Shown piece by piece: positions 24,789-35,024 of a stretch of 64,000 nt of DNA (its first letter is position 1; each line of letters starts with the position of its first letter). A program made the position numbers and the translations under genes. The notes beneath the pieces were generated by a model. The model ran no database searches. It saw only the letters and a program-made list of their open reading frames with translations, and was not told the DNA's origin. This stretch comes from Amycolatopsis rifamycinica (GTDB lineage: Bacteria > Actinomycetota > Actinomycetes > Mycobacteriales > Pseudonocardiaceae). Location: positions 1 through 64,000 of the forward strand of contig NZ_JMQI01000028.1 in NCBI RefSeq assembly GCF_000695625.1, in the 5' to 3' direction.

Positions 24789-25381
24789 GGACGTTCACGG
24801 AGTCCGGTAGGCGGGCCCAGATCGTGCGAGCGGCGATCGCCGTGATCGCCGAAGCCGGCTACCTCAAGGCGTCCTTCAGCCGGATCGCGAAGCACGCCGG
24901 CCTGTCGAGCACCGGCATGATCAGCTACCACTTCGCGGGCAAGGACGACCTGCTCACGGCCTGCGTCACCGAGATCGAGGAGATCACCGGGGCGTTCATG
25001 CAGCCGCGCATCGACGCCGCCGTCGGGCACGTCGCCCAGCTGCGGGCCTACGTCGAGTCGAACGTCGAACTCGTCGGCGAACACCCGGACGAGGTCCGGG
25101 CGCTGATCGACCTCGTCAAGAACGCCGGCTCGCCCAGCGACGCCGTCAGCGGCCGCCTCGCGCTGTTCGAAGAGCACTTCCGCACCGGGCAGGCGGCCGG
25201 GGCCTTCGGCGCCTTCGACGTCCGGACCACCGCGCTCGCCTTCACCGCCGGGCTCGACGCCGTCGTCGCCACCGCGGCGGCGAACGTGCCCGAGCCCGCC
25301 GAGCTCGCCCGCATCGGGCGCGAGCTCGCCGACCTCTACGTGCGGGCGACCGCACCCGGATCCGCTGGGGGACCCGCATGA
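24779..25381 (+). CDS. TetR-family regulator of the downstream membrane protein/monooxygenase genes
   Basis: A 200-residue protein, N-terminal HTH (IVRAAIAVIAEAGYLKASFSRIAKHAGLSSTGMISYHFAGKDDLL) and TetR ligand domain. ATG 24779 is embedded in its presumed operator; no SD precedes it, so the mRNA may be leaderless. Its stop overlaps the next gene as ATGA (25378), so the regulator is co-transcribed with its likely targets. Confidence 0.9.
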   Translation: MRARTFTESGRRAQIVRAAIAVIAEAGYLKASFSRIAKHAGLSSTGMISYHFAGKDDLLTACVTEIEEITGAFMQPRIDAAVGHVAQLRAYVESNVELVGEHPDEVRALIDLVKNAGSPSDAVSGRLALFEEHFRTGQAAGAFGAFDVRTTALAFTAGLDAVVATAAANVPEPAELARIGRELADLYVRATAPGSAGGPA

Positions 25382-26040
25382 TGATCGAGCAGAAGACCGA
25401 ACCCGACGCCGGCTTGCGGCGGCTCGTCCGCGCCAACGTGCGCAACGTCGTGTTCGAAGTCGTCGTGCCGATGGCGCTGTTCTACGGGCTGCGCGCCGCG
25501 GGCGTGAGCCAGTGGTGGGCGCTGATGGCCGGCGTCCTGGTCGCCGCGCCGTACGTGGTGTGGACCATCGCCCGCACCCGCAAGGTCGACCTCGTCGCCC
25601 TGGTCACGCTGAGCGTGCTGGTGCTGTCGGTCGTGCTCGGCCTGCTCTCGGACGACCCGCGCACGCTGGTCATCCGCGAAGGCTGGACGGCGGCGCTGGG
25701 CGGCCTGTTCGGCGCCTGGATGCTGGTCACGGTCTTCGCCGGCCGCCCGGCGCAGCTGACGCTCGGCCGCACGATCGCCGAGGTCAAGCGCGGTGCCGAA
25801 GGCGCGGACGCGTGGGCGGCCCGCTGGGACACCGACGCCCGGTTCCGGCGTGGGCTGCGGATCAACACCGCCGCCTGGGGCGCGGTGCTGCTGGGCAGCG
25901 CGGTGGTGCACGTCGTGCTCGTCTACACGTTGCCGATCGACCTCATCGCCCTGGTCACCAACGTGGCCTGGTTCGGTGCGCTGGCCCTGCTGATCACCTG
26001 GCACGTCTGGTACCTCCGCAAGGAGCACCTCGATGCCTGA
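25378..26040 (+). CDS. VC0807-like integral membrane protein
   Basis: A 220-residue protein with about six membrane helices (VVFEVVVPMALFYGLRAAGV, WALMAGVLVAAPYVVWTIA, ALVTLSVLVLSVVLGLL and others), resembling the VC0807 family of uncharacterised membrane proteins. ATGA overlap with TetR upstream and an 8-bp overlap with the monooxygenase downstream place it in a three-gene operon. Function unknown; a link to efflux or modification of the TetR ligand is only a guess. Confidence 0.75.
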   Translation: MMIEQKTEPDAGLRRLVRANVRNVVFEVVVPMALFYGLRAAGVSQWWALMAGVLVAAPYVVWTIARTRKVDLVALVTLSVLVLSVVLGLLSDDPRTLVIREGWTAALGGLFGAWMLVTVFAGRPAQLTLGRTIAEVKRGAEGADAWAARWDTDARFRRGLRINTAAWGAVLLGSAVVHVVLVYTLPIDLIALVTNVAWFGALALLITWHVWYLRKEHLDA

Positions 26041-27364
26041 CGTCCTGGTCGCGGGGGCCGGTCCGACCGGGCTGCTGACCGCGTTCGAGCTGGAGCGCGC
26101 CGGGGCCGAGGTCCTGGTGCTGGAACGCGACGCCGGACCCGCCACGCAGTCGAAGGCCCTCGGCCTGCAGCCGCGGTCGGTCGAGGTGCTGGCCGATCGC
26201 GGCCTGCTCGCCGCGATCGAGCCGCACGTGCGGGCGAAGCTGCCCGCCGGGCACTTCTCCGGTGTCCCGATCGACTACCGCGACCTGCCCACGCGCTTCC
26301 CGTACCAGCTCGGCGTGGAACAGGCCCACGTCGCGGCGGCGATCGAGGCGCGGCTGCGCACACCGGTGCTGCGCGGCGCGGCCGTCACCGCCGTGGTCCA
26401 GGACGACGAGGGCGTCACGGTCACCGCGGGCGGGCGCGAGCACCGGGCCGGCTGGCTGGTTGCCGCCGACGGCGGGCACAGCGCGGTCCGGACGCTGCTG
26501 GGGGCCGCCTTCCCGGGCCGCCCGGCGCGGGTTTCGCTGGTCGTCGCCGACGTCACGCTGGCCGCCAAGCCCGCCGGTCTGGCGGAGGACTGGCAGCTGC
26601 CGTCCTCGGGGTCGGGGTACCTGCTGCCGCTGTCCGATGGCCGCTACCGCACGATCGTCTTCGGCGAGGAGCAGCAGCGGCTCGGCCGCGACGCCCCGGT
26701 GACGGCCGGCGAGGTGCAGCGCGCGCTGACCGCCGCGCACGGACCGGAGATCCGGGTGGGTGACGTGCTGTGGGCGTCACGCTTCGGCGACGCGTCCCGG
26801 CAGCTGGAGCGCTACCGCCACGGCCGCGTGCTGTTCGCCGGCGACGCGGCGCACATCCACCTCCCGGTCGGCGGCCAGGGCCTCAACCTCGGCCTGCAGG
26901 ACGCGGTCAACCTGGGCTGGAAGCTGGCGGCGACGGTCCGCGGCACGGCACCGGACGGCCTGCTCGACAGCTACCACGACGAGCGCCACCCGGTCGCGGC
27001 CCGCGTGCTGGTCAGCACCCGGGCCCAGGCGGTACTGGGCGTGCCCGACCCGGACGCGGCGGCGGTCCGGGCGGTGGTCACGGAGCTGCTGGCCGTCCCC
27101 GAAGCGCGCCGCGCGGTCGCGGCGGAGCTGTCGGGCCTCGGGGTGACGTACCCCGGCATCGCCGGCCGCGCGACCGACGTCCCGGCGAGTGCGGACGGCC
27201 GCGCGGTCCTGGTCGGCGCGGCCGTGCCGGCCGGATGGGCCGGCCGGGTCGAGGGCCGCGAGGGGGCGGCACCTCGGCTCGTCCGGCCCGACGGTTACGT
27301 CGCGTGGGACGGCGGACCGGGCCTGGACCAAGCGCTCCGCCGCTGGGTCGGAGCGCCCGCCTGA
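26033..27364 (+). CDS. FAD-dependent aromatic monooxygenase (PheA/TfdB, Rox-like)
   Basis: A 443-residue class A flavin monooxygenase: dinucleotide-binding VAGAGPTGLLTAFELERAG near the N-terminus, the DG-type motif LVAADGGHSAVR, and the FAD ribityl motif FAGDAAHIHLPVGGQGLNLGLQDA. This family hydroxylates phenols, polyketides or antibiotics such as rifampicin; the substrate here is not determinable. Third gene of the TetR operon, followed by a strong terminator. Confidence 0.88.
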   Translation: MPDVLVAGAGPTGLLTAFELERAGAEVLVLERDAGPATQSKALGLQPRSVEVLADRGLLAAIEPHVRAKLPAGHFSGVPIDYRDLPTRFPYQLGVEQAHVAAAIEARLRTPVLRGAAVTAVVQDDEGVTVTAGGREHRAGWLVAADGGHSAVRTLLGAAFPGRPARVSLVVADVTLAAKPAGLAEDWQLPSSGSGYLLPLSDGRYRTIVFGEEQQRLGRDAPVTAGEVQRALTAAHGPEIRVGDVLWASRFGDASRQLERYRHGRVLFAGDAAHIHLPVGGQGLNLGLQDAVNLGWKLAATVRGTAPDGLLDSYHDERHPVAARVLVSTRAQAVLGVPDPDAAAVRAVVTELLAVPEARRAVAAELSGLGVTYPGIAGRATDVPASADGRAVLVGAAVPAGWAGRVEGREGAAPRLVRPDGYVAWDGGPGLDQALRRWVGAPA

Positions 27365-27378
27365 CGTCACGCGCCCCA

Positions 27379-27417
27379 GGTCCACCTTGGTTGCGTTCAA
27401 CGCACCCAAGGTGGACC
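27379..27417. terminator. Bidirectional hairpin terminator
   Basis: A 12-bp outer stem (GGTCCACCTTGG at 27379-27390 with its complement at 27406-27417) and, after one mismatch, a TGCGTT/AACGCA inner stem. It lies between the convergent monooxygenase and glnD genes and would stop both transcripts. Confidence 0.85.
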
Positions 27418-27423
27418 GGGTGC

Positions 27424-29733
27424 TCAGGAAGCCGCGGCCAGGACCGCCTGTTCCACCTCGCGGCGCCACCCCGGTTCGATTCGGCCGCTGCGCGGGGTCA
27501 CCGCGAAGGAGTCCACCACCGCACCACCGAGCGTCGACGCCTTCGCCCAGCGGACCTCCGCATCACACCGCCGGAGCGCCCCGGCCACCCGGAACAGCAG
27601 GCCGATCCGGTCGGCCGCGCGCAGTTCCAGGACCACCGTGTCCGGGCCCGTCGTCTCGTCGTCGAACCACAGCACCTTCGGGGCGACCGGAGCCGGTGAA
27701 CCGTAGTCGCGTTCCTTCGCCGCCAAGCGCTGCGTCAGCGGCAAGGTGCCCGCGACCGCGCGGGCGAACTGCTCGCGCAGCAGCGTCGTGTCCGGCAGCG
27801 AGCCGAACTTCGGGGACGCCGTGAACACGCCCGCCCGGCCGCCGTCGTGGCCGCGCAGGACCGCCGAATGGACCTCCAGCGAATTGAGCGCCAGGACGCC
27901 CGCCGCCGGGGCCAGCAGTTCCGCGCGGGCCGGGACGGCCAGCAGGACCGTGACCACCTTGCCGTGCGAGCTGATCCGGATCTCGCCCGTGCCCGACGCC
28001 ACCGCCGAAGCGACGAGCTCGCGTTGTTCGTCGTCCATCGGTGAGGGGGCGGTGAACCCCTTGCCGCGCAACACTTCTTCGCAGCCCGACACGAGCTCCG
28101 CCAGCAGGCGGGCCTTCCAGTCGGTCCAGACGCCAGGGCCGGTGGCCAGCGAGTCGGCCTGGGTCAGCGCGTGCAGCAGCTCGACCAGGACGATATCGCT
28201 GTCCAGGGTCTTCACCACCCGGCCCACCGTGGCCGGCTCGCTGATGTCGCGCCGCGTCGCCGTGTGCGGCAGCAGCAGGTGGTGGCGGACCATCGCCGAC
28301 ACCGTCGCCGCGTCGGCCGGGGTGAGGCCCAGCCGGGTCGCGACCTGCAGGGAGATCTTCGCGCCCAGCTCCGAGTGGTCGGCGTCGCGGCCCTTGCCGA
28401 TGTCGTGCAGCAGCGCGCCGATCAGCAGCAGATCCGGGCGGGACACCGTCGTGGTCAGCTTCGCCGCCTCGACGCACGTGCGGATCAGGTGCCGGTCGAC
28501 CGTCCACTGGTGCACCGGTGAGCGCGGCGGCAGGTCGCGGACCGCACCCCACTCCGGGAACAGCCGGGACCACAGGCCGGTCCGGTCGAGCGACTCGACC
28601 GCGTCGACCAGGCCTTCGCCCGCGCCCAGCAGCTCGACCAGCGCGTTCCGCGCCTCGGCCGGCCACGGCGTGCGCAGCTCCGGGGCCGACTCGGCCAGTG
28701 CCTTGAGCGTGCCGAGCGCGATCGGTTTGCCCGTGCGGGCCGAGGCCGCCGCGACCCGCAGCAACAAGGCCGGGTCCTTCGCCGGGACGGCGTCGCGAGC
28801 CAACGCGACCTCGTTGCCGTGCAGCACCACATTTTCGGCCAGCGGCGTCCGGGCCGGACGCCGCCCGAACCGCGTCTTCGGCGGCTCCACAGTGGACCGC
28901 AGGGCCACGTCGAGCGCGTACGCGATGGTGCGGCCCGCCCCGGACAGCTTGCGGGCCAAGGTGAACCGATCGCCGAAGCCGAGCTCGGCGGCGACCAGTT
29001 CGGCCTCCGGCGCGGACAGGACGTCCCGTTCACGCCGGATCTCGCGCCGCAGCTCGGTGCGGACGTCGAGCAGGAGTCCCTTCGCTTCCAGGAGTTCCTC
29101 GCCCGGACGCGCGGTCAGCTGCGCCGCGGCGAGGGCTTCCAGGACGGCGAAGTCCCGCAGCCCGCCCCGGCCGTGCTTGAGGTCCGGTTCGGCGGACTGC
29201 GCGATCTCCCCGCTGCGGGCCCAGCGCTGCCGGACCGACGCCGTCATGTCGGGGATCTGCTTGCGCGCGGTGCGGCGCCACTGGTCCCGCGCCGCGGAGA
29301 CCAGGCGGCCGCTCAGCTCGGCGTCGCCGGCGAGGTGCCGGGCGTCGAGCAGGCCCATGGCCACCCGGAGGTCCTCCGAAGCGACCTTCAGCGCCTCACC
29401 CGGTGTGCGGACCGAGTGGTCGAGCCCGACTTTCGCATCCCACAAGGGATACCAGAGCGCGTCCGCGATCTCGCCGACGCCGCTGTTGCCGTTGTGCACC
29501 AGCAGCAGGTCGAGATCGGAGAACGGCACCAGTTCCCGTCGGCCGAGCCCGCCCACGGCGACCAGCGCGACACCCGGTTCCGCGGTGTCGACGCCGGCCG
29601 CCGAGGCTCCCCTGCCCAGCCAGAACTCGTAGAGGTCGACCAGGGCCGCCCGCAGTGCGGACGCCCCCAGCCTCCCGTGCCTGCCCTCGAGCAAACGCTC
29701 GGTGGCCTTGACCAGTTCGCCCCCGTCGGCCAT
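27424..29733 (-). CDS. glnD: Protein-PII uridylyltransferase/adenylyltransferase GlnD
   Basis: Modifies PII in response to glutamine (in actinomycetes by adenylylation). The 769-residue protein has a nucleotidyltransferase domain with GGLGRRELVPFSDLDLLLVH, a helical linker, an HD domain (LLHDIGKGRDADHS) for demodification and two C-terminal ACT domains (VLELRAADRIGLLFRVAGAL). Last gene of the amt-glnB-glnD operon, 9 bp after glnB. Confidence 0.95.
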   Translation of the reverse strand: MADGGELVKATERLLEGRHGRLGASALRAALVDLYEFWLGRGASAAGVDTAEPGVALVAVGGLGRRELVPFSDLDLLLVHNGNSGVGEIADALWYPLWDAKVGLDHSVRTPGEALKVASEDLRVAMGLLDARHLAGDAELSGRLVSAARDQWRRTARKQIPDMTASVRQRWARSGEIAQSAEPDLKHGRGGLRDFAVLEALAAAQLTARPGEELLEAKGLLLDVRTELRREIRRERDVLSAPEAELVAAELGFGDRFTLARKLSGAGRTIAYALDVALRSTVEPPKTRFGRRPARTPLAENVVLHGNEVALARDAVPAKDPALLLRVAAASARTGKPIALGTLKALAESAPELRTPWPAEARNALVELLGAGEGLVDAVESLDRTGLWSRLFPEWGAVRDLPPRSPVHQWTVDRHLIRTCVEAAKLTTTVSRPDLLLIGALLHDIGKGRDADHSELGAKISLQVATRLGLTPADAATVSAMVRHHLLLPHTATRRDISEPATVGRVVKTLDSDIVLVELLHALTQADSLATGPGVWTDWKARLLAELVSGCEEVLRGKGFTAPSPMDDEQRELVASAVASGTGEIRISSHGKVVTVLLAVPARAELLAPAAGVLALNSLEVHSAVLRGHDGGRAGVFTASPKFGSLPDTTLLREQFARAVAGTLPLTQRLAAKERDYGSPAPVAPKVLWFDDETTGPDTVVLELRAADRIGLLFRVAGALRRCDAEVRWAKASTLGGAVVDSFAVTPRSGRIEPGWRREVEQAVLAAAS

Positions 29734-29742
29734 CCCAGACGC

Positions 29743-31463
<1,721 letters not shown>

Positions 31464-31535
31464 ATCGTCCTCCCGTGCCCTGGGTTGGTGCGATGGCAGT
31501 TTTGGCGCGCGGTGTTTCACGGGGCGGCGCGTGAG

Positions 31536-31583
31536 GTTTCACCCGCGTGAACTGTCCGCGCCCGGTTGTTACGGCCAGGTTTC
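31536..31583 (-). promoter_or_regulatory. Two GlnR-like boxes upstream of amt
   Basis: On the minus strand, GAAAC-N6-GTAAC (plus 31568-31583) and TTCAC-N6-GAAAC (plus 31536-31551) resemble the actinobacterial GlnR half-site arrangement (gTnAC-N6-GaAAC). They lie about 75-120 bp upstream of the amt start, the usual place for GlnR activation under nitrogen limitation. Confidence 0.5.
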
Positions 31584-31636
31584 CCCGTACCCCTCCTCGG
31601 GTGTCCGGTTGCGAAACGTCGTGGTCGAATATCCCC

Positions 31637-32485
31637 ATGACACCGGCCGACCACGGGAATGACCCACTGCCACCCCGGGTCGTCGCGGCACTGCGGTGTT
31701 CGGTGTGCGGCGACCCGATCGGCGTAACGGGTCGCACGCTGCGTTGCGGGAACCGCCACTCATTCGATCTAGCCAAGCAGGGTTACGTGAACCTGTTGCA
31801 CGCGCGAATCCCGGCCGGGACGGCGGACACCGCGCCGATGGTCGCCGCGCGCGCGGACTTCCTGGCGTCGGGTGTTTACGCGCCGCTGGCGGACGAGCTC
31901 GCCCGCGTCTGCGCGGACGCCGGCGAGCTGGTGATCGACGCCGGTGCGGGCACGGGGTACTACCTCGCGCGCGTGCTGGAGGAGTCGGCGGCGTTCGGCC
32001 TCGCGCTGGACGTCTCCGCGGTCGCCCTGCGGCGCGCGGCGCGGGCGCACCCGCGGCTGGGCGCGGCGGTGTGGAACCTCTGGGAGCCGTGGCCGGTCGG
32101 CGACGGGGTGGCGTCGGCCGTGCTGAACGTCTTCGCGCCGCGCAACGGGCCGGAGTTCCACCGCGTGCTGAAGCCCGGCGGACTGCTCGTCGTGGCCGCG
32201 CCCGCCCCGGACCACCTCGGCGAGCTGGGTGACCTGGTCCTCGCCGTCGACGAGCGCAAGGACGAGCGTCTCGACGCCACGCTCGGCGCGTACTTCACGC
32301 GCACGGATCGCACGCAGGTCCGGCGCGCGGTGGAGCTGACGCCGCGGCAGGTGCGCCAGGCGGTCGAGATGGGTCCCGCCGGGTTCCACCTGGACCGCGA
32401 CGGCCGCCGGGAGCGCCTCGACGCGCTGGCGGAGTCCCAGGTCGTCACGGTGTCGTTCACCGTCTCCACGTATCGGAGGAAGTAG
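31637..32485 (+). CDS. RlmA/TlrB-type 23S rRNA (guanine) methyltransferase
   Basis: A 282-residue SAM-dependent methyltransferase with an N-terminal zinc-binding segment (LRCSVCGDPIGVTGRTLRCGNRHSFDLAKQGYVNLL: CxxC...C...H) and SAM motif VIDAGAGTGYYLARVLE. The family methylates G745 or G748 in helix 35 of 23S rRNA; TlrB gives tylosin resistance. Whether this copy confers macrolide resistance cannot be told. Its stop overlaps the next gene's GTG start (TAGTG). Confidence 0.88.
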   Translation: MTPADHGNDPLPPRVVAALRCSVCGDPIGVTGRTLRCGNRHSFDLAKQGYVNLLHARIPAGTADTAPMVAARADFLASGVYAPLADELARVCADAGELVIDAGAGTGYYLARVLEESAAFGLALDVSAVALRRAARAHPRLGAAVWNLWEPWPVGDGVASAVLNVFAPRNGPEFHRVLKPGGLLVVAAPAPDHLGELGDLVLAVDERKDERLDATLGAYFTRTDRTQVRRAVELTPRQVRQAVEMGPAGFHLDRDGRRERLDALAESQVVTVSFTVSTYRRK

Positions 32486-33111
32486 TGCAGCCCGGCTGGA
32501 CCGTGTCCGCGACCCGGCTCGCGGACGAGGACTGGGTGCGGGCCCGCATCGGCGGCGCGGCGAAGCTGTACGGCTGCGCGCGGCCGGAGGTGCTGGGGAC
32601 GATCTGGTGGTACTCGCTGTCGTCGGTCCTCGTGGCCCCGGCGGTGGAGGGCCTGGTGGCCGGGGGACCGGTCGATCCGTCCCTGGACGCCGTGGAGCTC
32701 GACCTCGTCGCCGACGGGCGGTTCCTCGGCGCCCGGTCGACCCGCGCCCTCGACGGCGGCCTCCCCGCGGTGGGCGCCGCGCTCACCGGCGCCCTCGGCA
32801 CCGCGATCACCACCATCGCCGCCGTCAGCGGGGCCCGGGAGCGGGCGCTCGGGGCGATCGCCACCGACTCGATCGGCAACCGGCTGTTGTGGACGCCCGA
32901 CCCGGAACGCGCGATGACCCTCGCCGAGCCCCTGATCGCCGCGATCGGCCTGGACCTGCCGAAGCCGCGTTTCGTGCGCGTCGGCCGCACTCCCGCCGTA
33001 CGGCGTGCTTCGTGCTGCCTCATCTACGAAGTCGGCAACCCCAAGTGCGTCAGCTGCCCGCGTCAGACGCCCGAAGAGCGCGAAGCACGCCTTCGCGCGG
33101 CCCTGGGTTAG
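32485..33111 (+). CDS. FhuF-like (2Fe-2S) ferric-siderophore reductase family protein
   Basis: A 208-residue protein ending in a CC-x9-CxxC cluster motif (CCLIYEVGNPKCVSC), the hallmark of FhuF-type [2Fe-2S] iron reductases that release iron from siderophores. The N-terminal half is the weakly conserved FhuF domain. GTG 32485 has CGGAGGA upstream. Translationally coupled to the rRNA methyltransferase; no siderophore transporter is adjacent. Its stop overlaps that of the convergent sigma-factor gene. Confidence 0.8.
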   Translation: MQPGWTVSATRLADEDWVRARIGGAAKLYGCARPEVLGTIWWYSLSSVLVAPAVEGLVAGGPVDPSLDAVELDLVADGRFLGARSTRALDGGLPAVGAALTGALGTAITTIAAVSGARERALGAIATDSIGNRLLWTPDPERAMTLAEPLIAAIGLDLPKPRFVRVGRTPAVRRASCCLIYEVGNPKCVSCPRQTPEEREARLRAALG

Positions 33112-33962
33112 AGAACCGCCAGCTCCAGCGCGGCGAGCCGCTCTGGGTCGGCGATGACGTCGATGCCGGTGATCCGGTCGTCGCCGACGCGGAACGCCAG
33201 GACGACCGCCGGCCGCCCGTCGCGGACCATGAGCAGGCCGGGCGCGCCGTCGACCAGGACCAGTTCGCTGGCCCGGGCCCGGTCGGACGCCAGGATCGCG
33301 CCGCGGCGCACGCTCTCGACGCCGCGCAGCTCGATCGGCGCCGGGCTCGGGCCGGCGAACCGGTCGGCGTGCAGCACGACGTCCGGGTCGAGCAGGGCGA
33401 GCAGCGCTTCGAAGTCGCCGCCGCGGGAAGCCGCCAGGAAGGCTTCGACGACCTTGCGCCGCCGTGGCAGGTCCGCGTCCGCGGTGGCCCCGCCCTTCAC
33501 CCGCCGGCGGGCGCGGCTCGCGAGCTGCCGCGCGGCGGCCGGGGTCTTGCCGAGCACCGGCGCGATCTCGTCGAAGGGCACGGCGAACATGTCGTGCAGC
33601 ACGAAGGCGACGCGCTCGGCCGGGCCCAGCGCGTCGAGGACCACCAGCAGCGCCAGCCCGACGGTGTCGGCGAGCTCGGCCTCCTGCCCGGGGCCGCGGC
33701 GGTCGTCGTCCGGCTCGGGCCGCGCGTCCAGGGGCTCTTCGCGGTGGTTGCGGCGGGTGCGCAGCAGGGACAAGCACACCCGGGCGACGACGGTGGTCAG
33801 CCAGGCGGGCAGGTTGCCGATCTCGGCGGCGTCGGTGCGGTGGAACCGCAGCCACGCCTCCTGGACGGCGTCGTCGGCTTCGGCCGCCGAGCCCAGCATC
33901 CGGTGGGCGACCGCCCGCAGCCGCGGCCGCTCCTGCTCGAACCGCTCGGTCAGCGCGTCCAC
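33108..33962 (-). CDS. ECF41-type sigma factor (SigJ-like)
   Basis: A 284-residue ECF sigma factor with region 2 (AHRMLGSAAEADDAVQEAWLRFHR), region 4 (FDEIAPVLGKTPAAARQLASRARRR) and a fused C-terminal SnoaL-like domain (EAFLAASRGGDFEALLALLDPDVVLHAD). In ECF41 factors this domain replaces an anti-sigma factor. ECF41 genes usually neighbour an oxidoreductase or carboxymuconolactone decarboxylase; here the nearest are a LysR gene and an SDR. GTG 33962 chosen from family alignment and an AGGA just upstream. Confidence 0.9.
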   Translation of the reverse strand: MDALTERFEQERPRLRAVAHRMLGSAAEADDAVQEAWLRFHRTDAAEIGNLPAWLTTVVARVCLSLLRTRRNHREEPLDARPEPDDDRRGPGQEAELADTVGLALLVVLDALGPAERVAFVLHDMFAVPFDEIAPVLGKTPAAARQLASRARRRVKGGATADADLPRRRKVVEAFLAASRGGDFEALLALLDPDVVLHADRFAGPSPAPIELRGVESVRRGAILASDRARASELVLVDGAPGLLMVRDGRPAVVLAFRVGDDRITGIDVIADPERLAALELAVL

Positions 33963-34045
33963 TGTGTCCTGTCCCTTCCGTCGGCCGGTCGTAGGAGTAG
34001 ACCCCGCGAAGACGCGCGATGTGACCGGAACGGGAGTGATCCCGG

Positions 34046-34954
34046 TCATCCGGCGGCCGCGCGGCGGAGGACGCCGGAGAGCAGCGCCACGGGCTCGGAC
34101 ACCGGCCCCGGCAGCCGCGCCAGCACGACGCGCCGCCGCTCCGACGGGCCGCCGCGCACCTCCACCACCCGCACTCCCGCCGGCACCGCTTCGGCCAGCG
34201 AAGCGGGCAACGTCGTCAGCCCGCAACCCGCCGCGACCAGGTTCAGCTTCGCCAGCCAGTCGCGGGCCGTGTGGGCGATCTCGGGCCGTTCGTCCAGGCC
34301 CGGCCACACGCCCATCAGCGTCCCCTCCCCCGCCGACGGCCCGGCGATCCAGCGCTGCCCGCGCAGGTCGGCGACGTCGACCGGGCCGGCTCCGGCCAGC
34401 GGGTGTCCCGCCGGGACCGCGACGCGGAGGCTGCGCTCGGCGAGCGTCTCCAGGCGCAGCGCCGGCGTCTCGGCGTCCGGCGGGCGGAACGGCGGGACCG
34501 AGCCGAGCACGGCCAGGTCGATCGTGCCGGCGCGCAGCGCCCGGACGAGGACCGGCGTCGTGCCCTCCCGGGTGACCACGGTGACGGCGGGGTGCGTGCG
34601 CCGCAGTTCGGCGACGGCCCGGGGCACCAGCACCGCGCCCGCGCTGGGGAACCAGCCCAGGCGGACCGTGCCGGCGTCGGCGGGCAGCCCGGCCAGCTCA
34701 CGCCCGGCCGCGTCGATCTCGCCGAGCACCGCGATCGCGCGCCGCAGCACGATGGTGCCGGCCGCGGTGAGGCGGACGCCGTCCGGGCGCCGCTCCAGCA
34801 CGGGGGTGCCGGCCACCCGTTCGAGGGACGCGATCTGCCGCGAGACCGCGGACTGCGTGTAACCCAGCGCCGCCGCGGCCGCGGTCAGGGTGCCGCGTTC
34901 GGCGACCTCGCGGAACACGCGCAGGGCGACCAGGGAGACGTCACCGAAGTCCAT
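34046..34954 (-). CDS. LysR-family transcriptional regulator
   Basis: A 302-residue regulator with N-terminal HTH (LRVFREVAERGTLTAAAAALGYTQSAVSRQIASLE) and a periplasmic-binding-like effector domain. It is divergent from an SDR gene with a palindromic operator between them, the usual LysR arrangement, so it probably controls that SDR. ATG 34954 preferred over GTG 34963. Confidence 0.9.
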   Translation of the reverse strand: MDFGDVSLVALRVFREVAERGTLTAAAAALGYTQSAVSRQIASLERVAGTPVLERRPDGVRLTAAGTIVLRRAIAVLGEIDAAGRELAGLPADAGTVRLGWFPSAGAVLVPRAVAELRRTHPAVTVVTREGTTPVLVRALRAGTIDLAVLGSVPPFRPPDAETPALRLETLAERSLRVAVPAGHPLAGAGPVDVADLRGQRWIAGPSAGEGTLMGVWPGLDERPEIAHTARDWLAKLNLVAAGCGLTTLPASLAEAVPAGVRVVEVRGGPSERRRVVLARLPGPVSEPVALLSGVLRRAAAG

Positions 34955-34970
34955 GACGTCCACGCATACC

Positions 34971-35000
34971 AGGCATGCTTCTTTCTCGCTTTTCGCATGC
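34971..35000. promoter_or_regulatory. Inverted repeat in LysR/SDR divergent promoter
   Basis: AGGCATGC (34971-34978) and its complement GCATGCCT (34993-35000) are separated by 14 pyrimidine-rich bases, between the two start codons. Likely LysR binding site. Confidence 0.55.
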
Positions 35001-35024
35001 CTTCCGCCGGCTTAGCCTGCCGCT

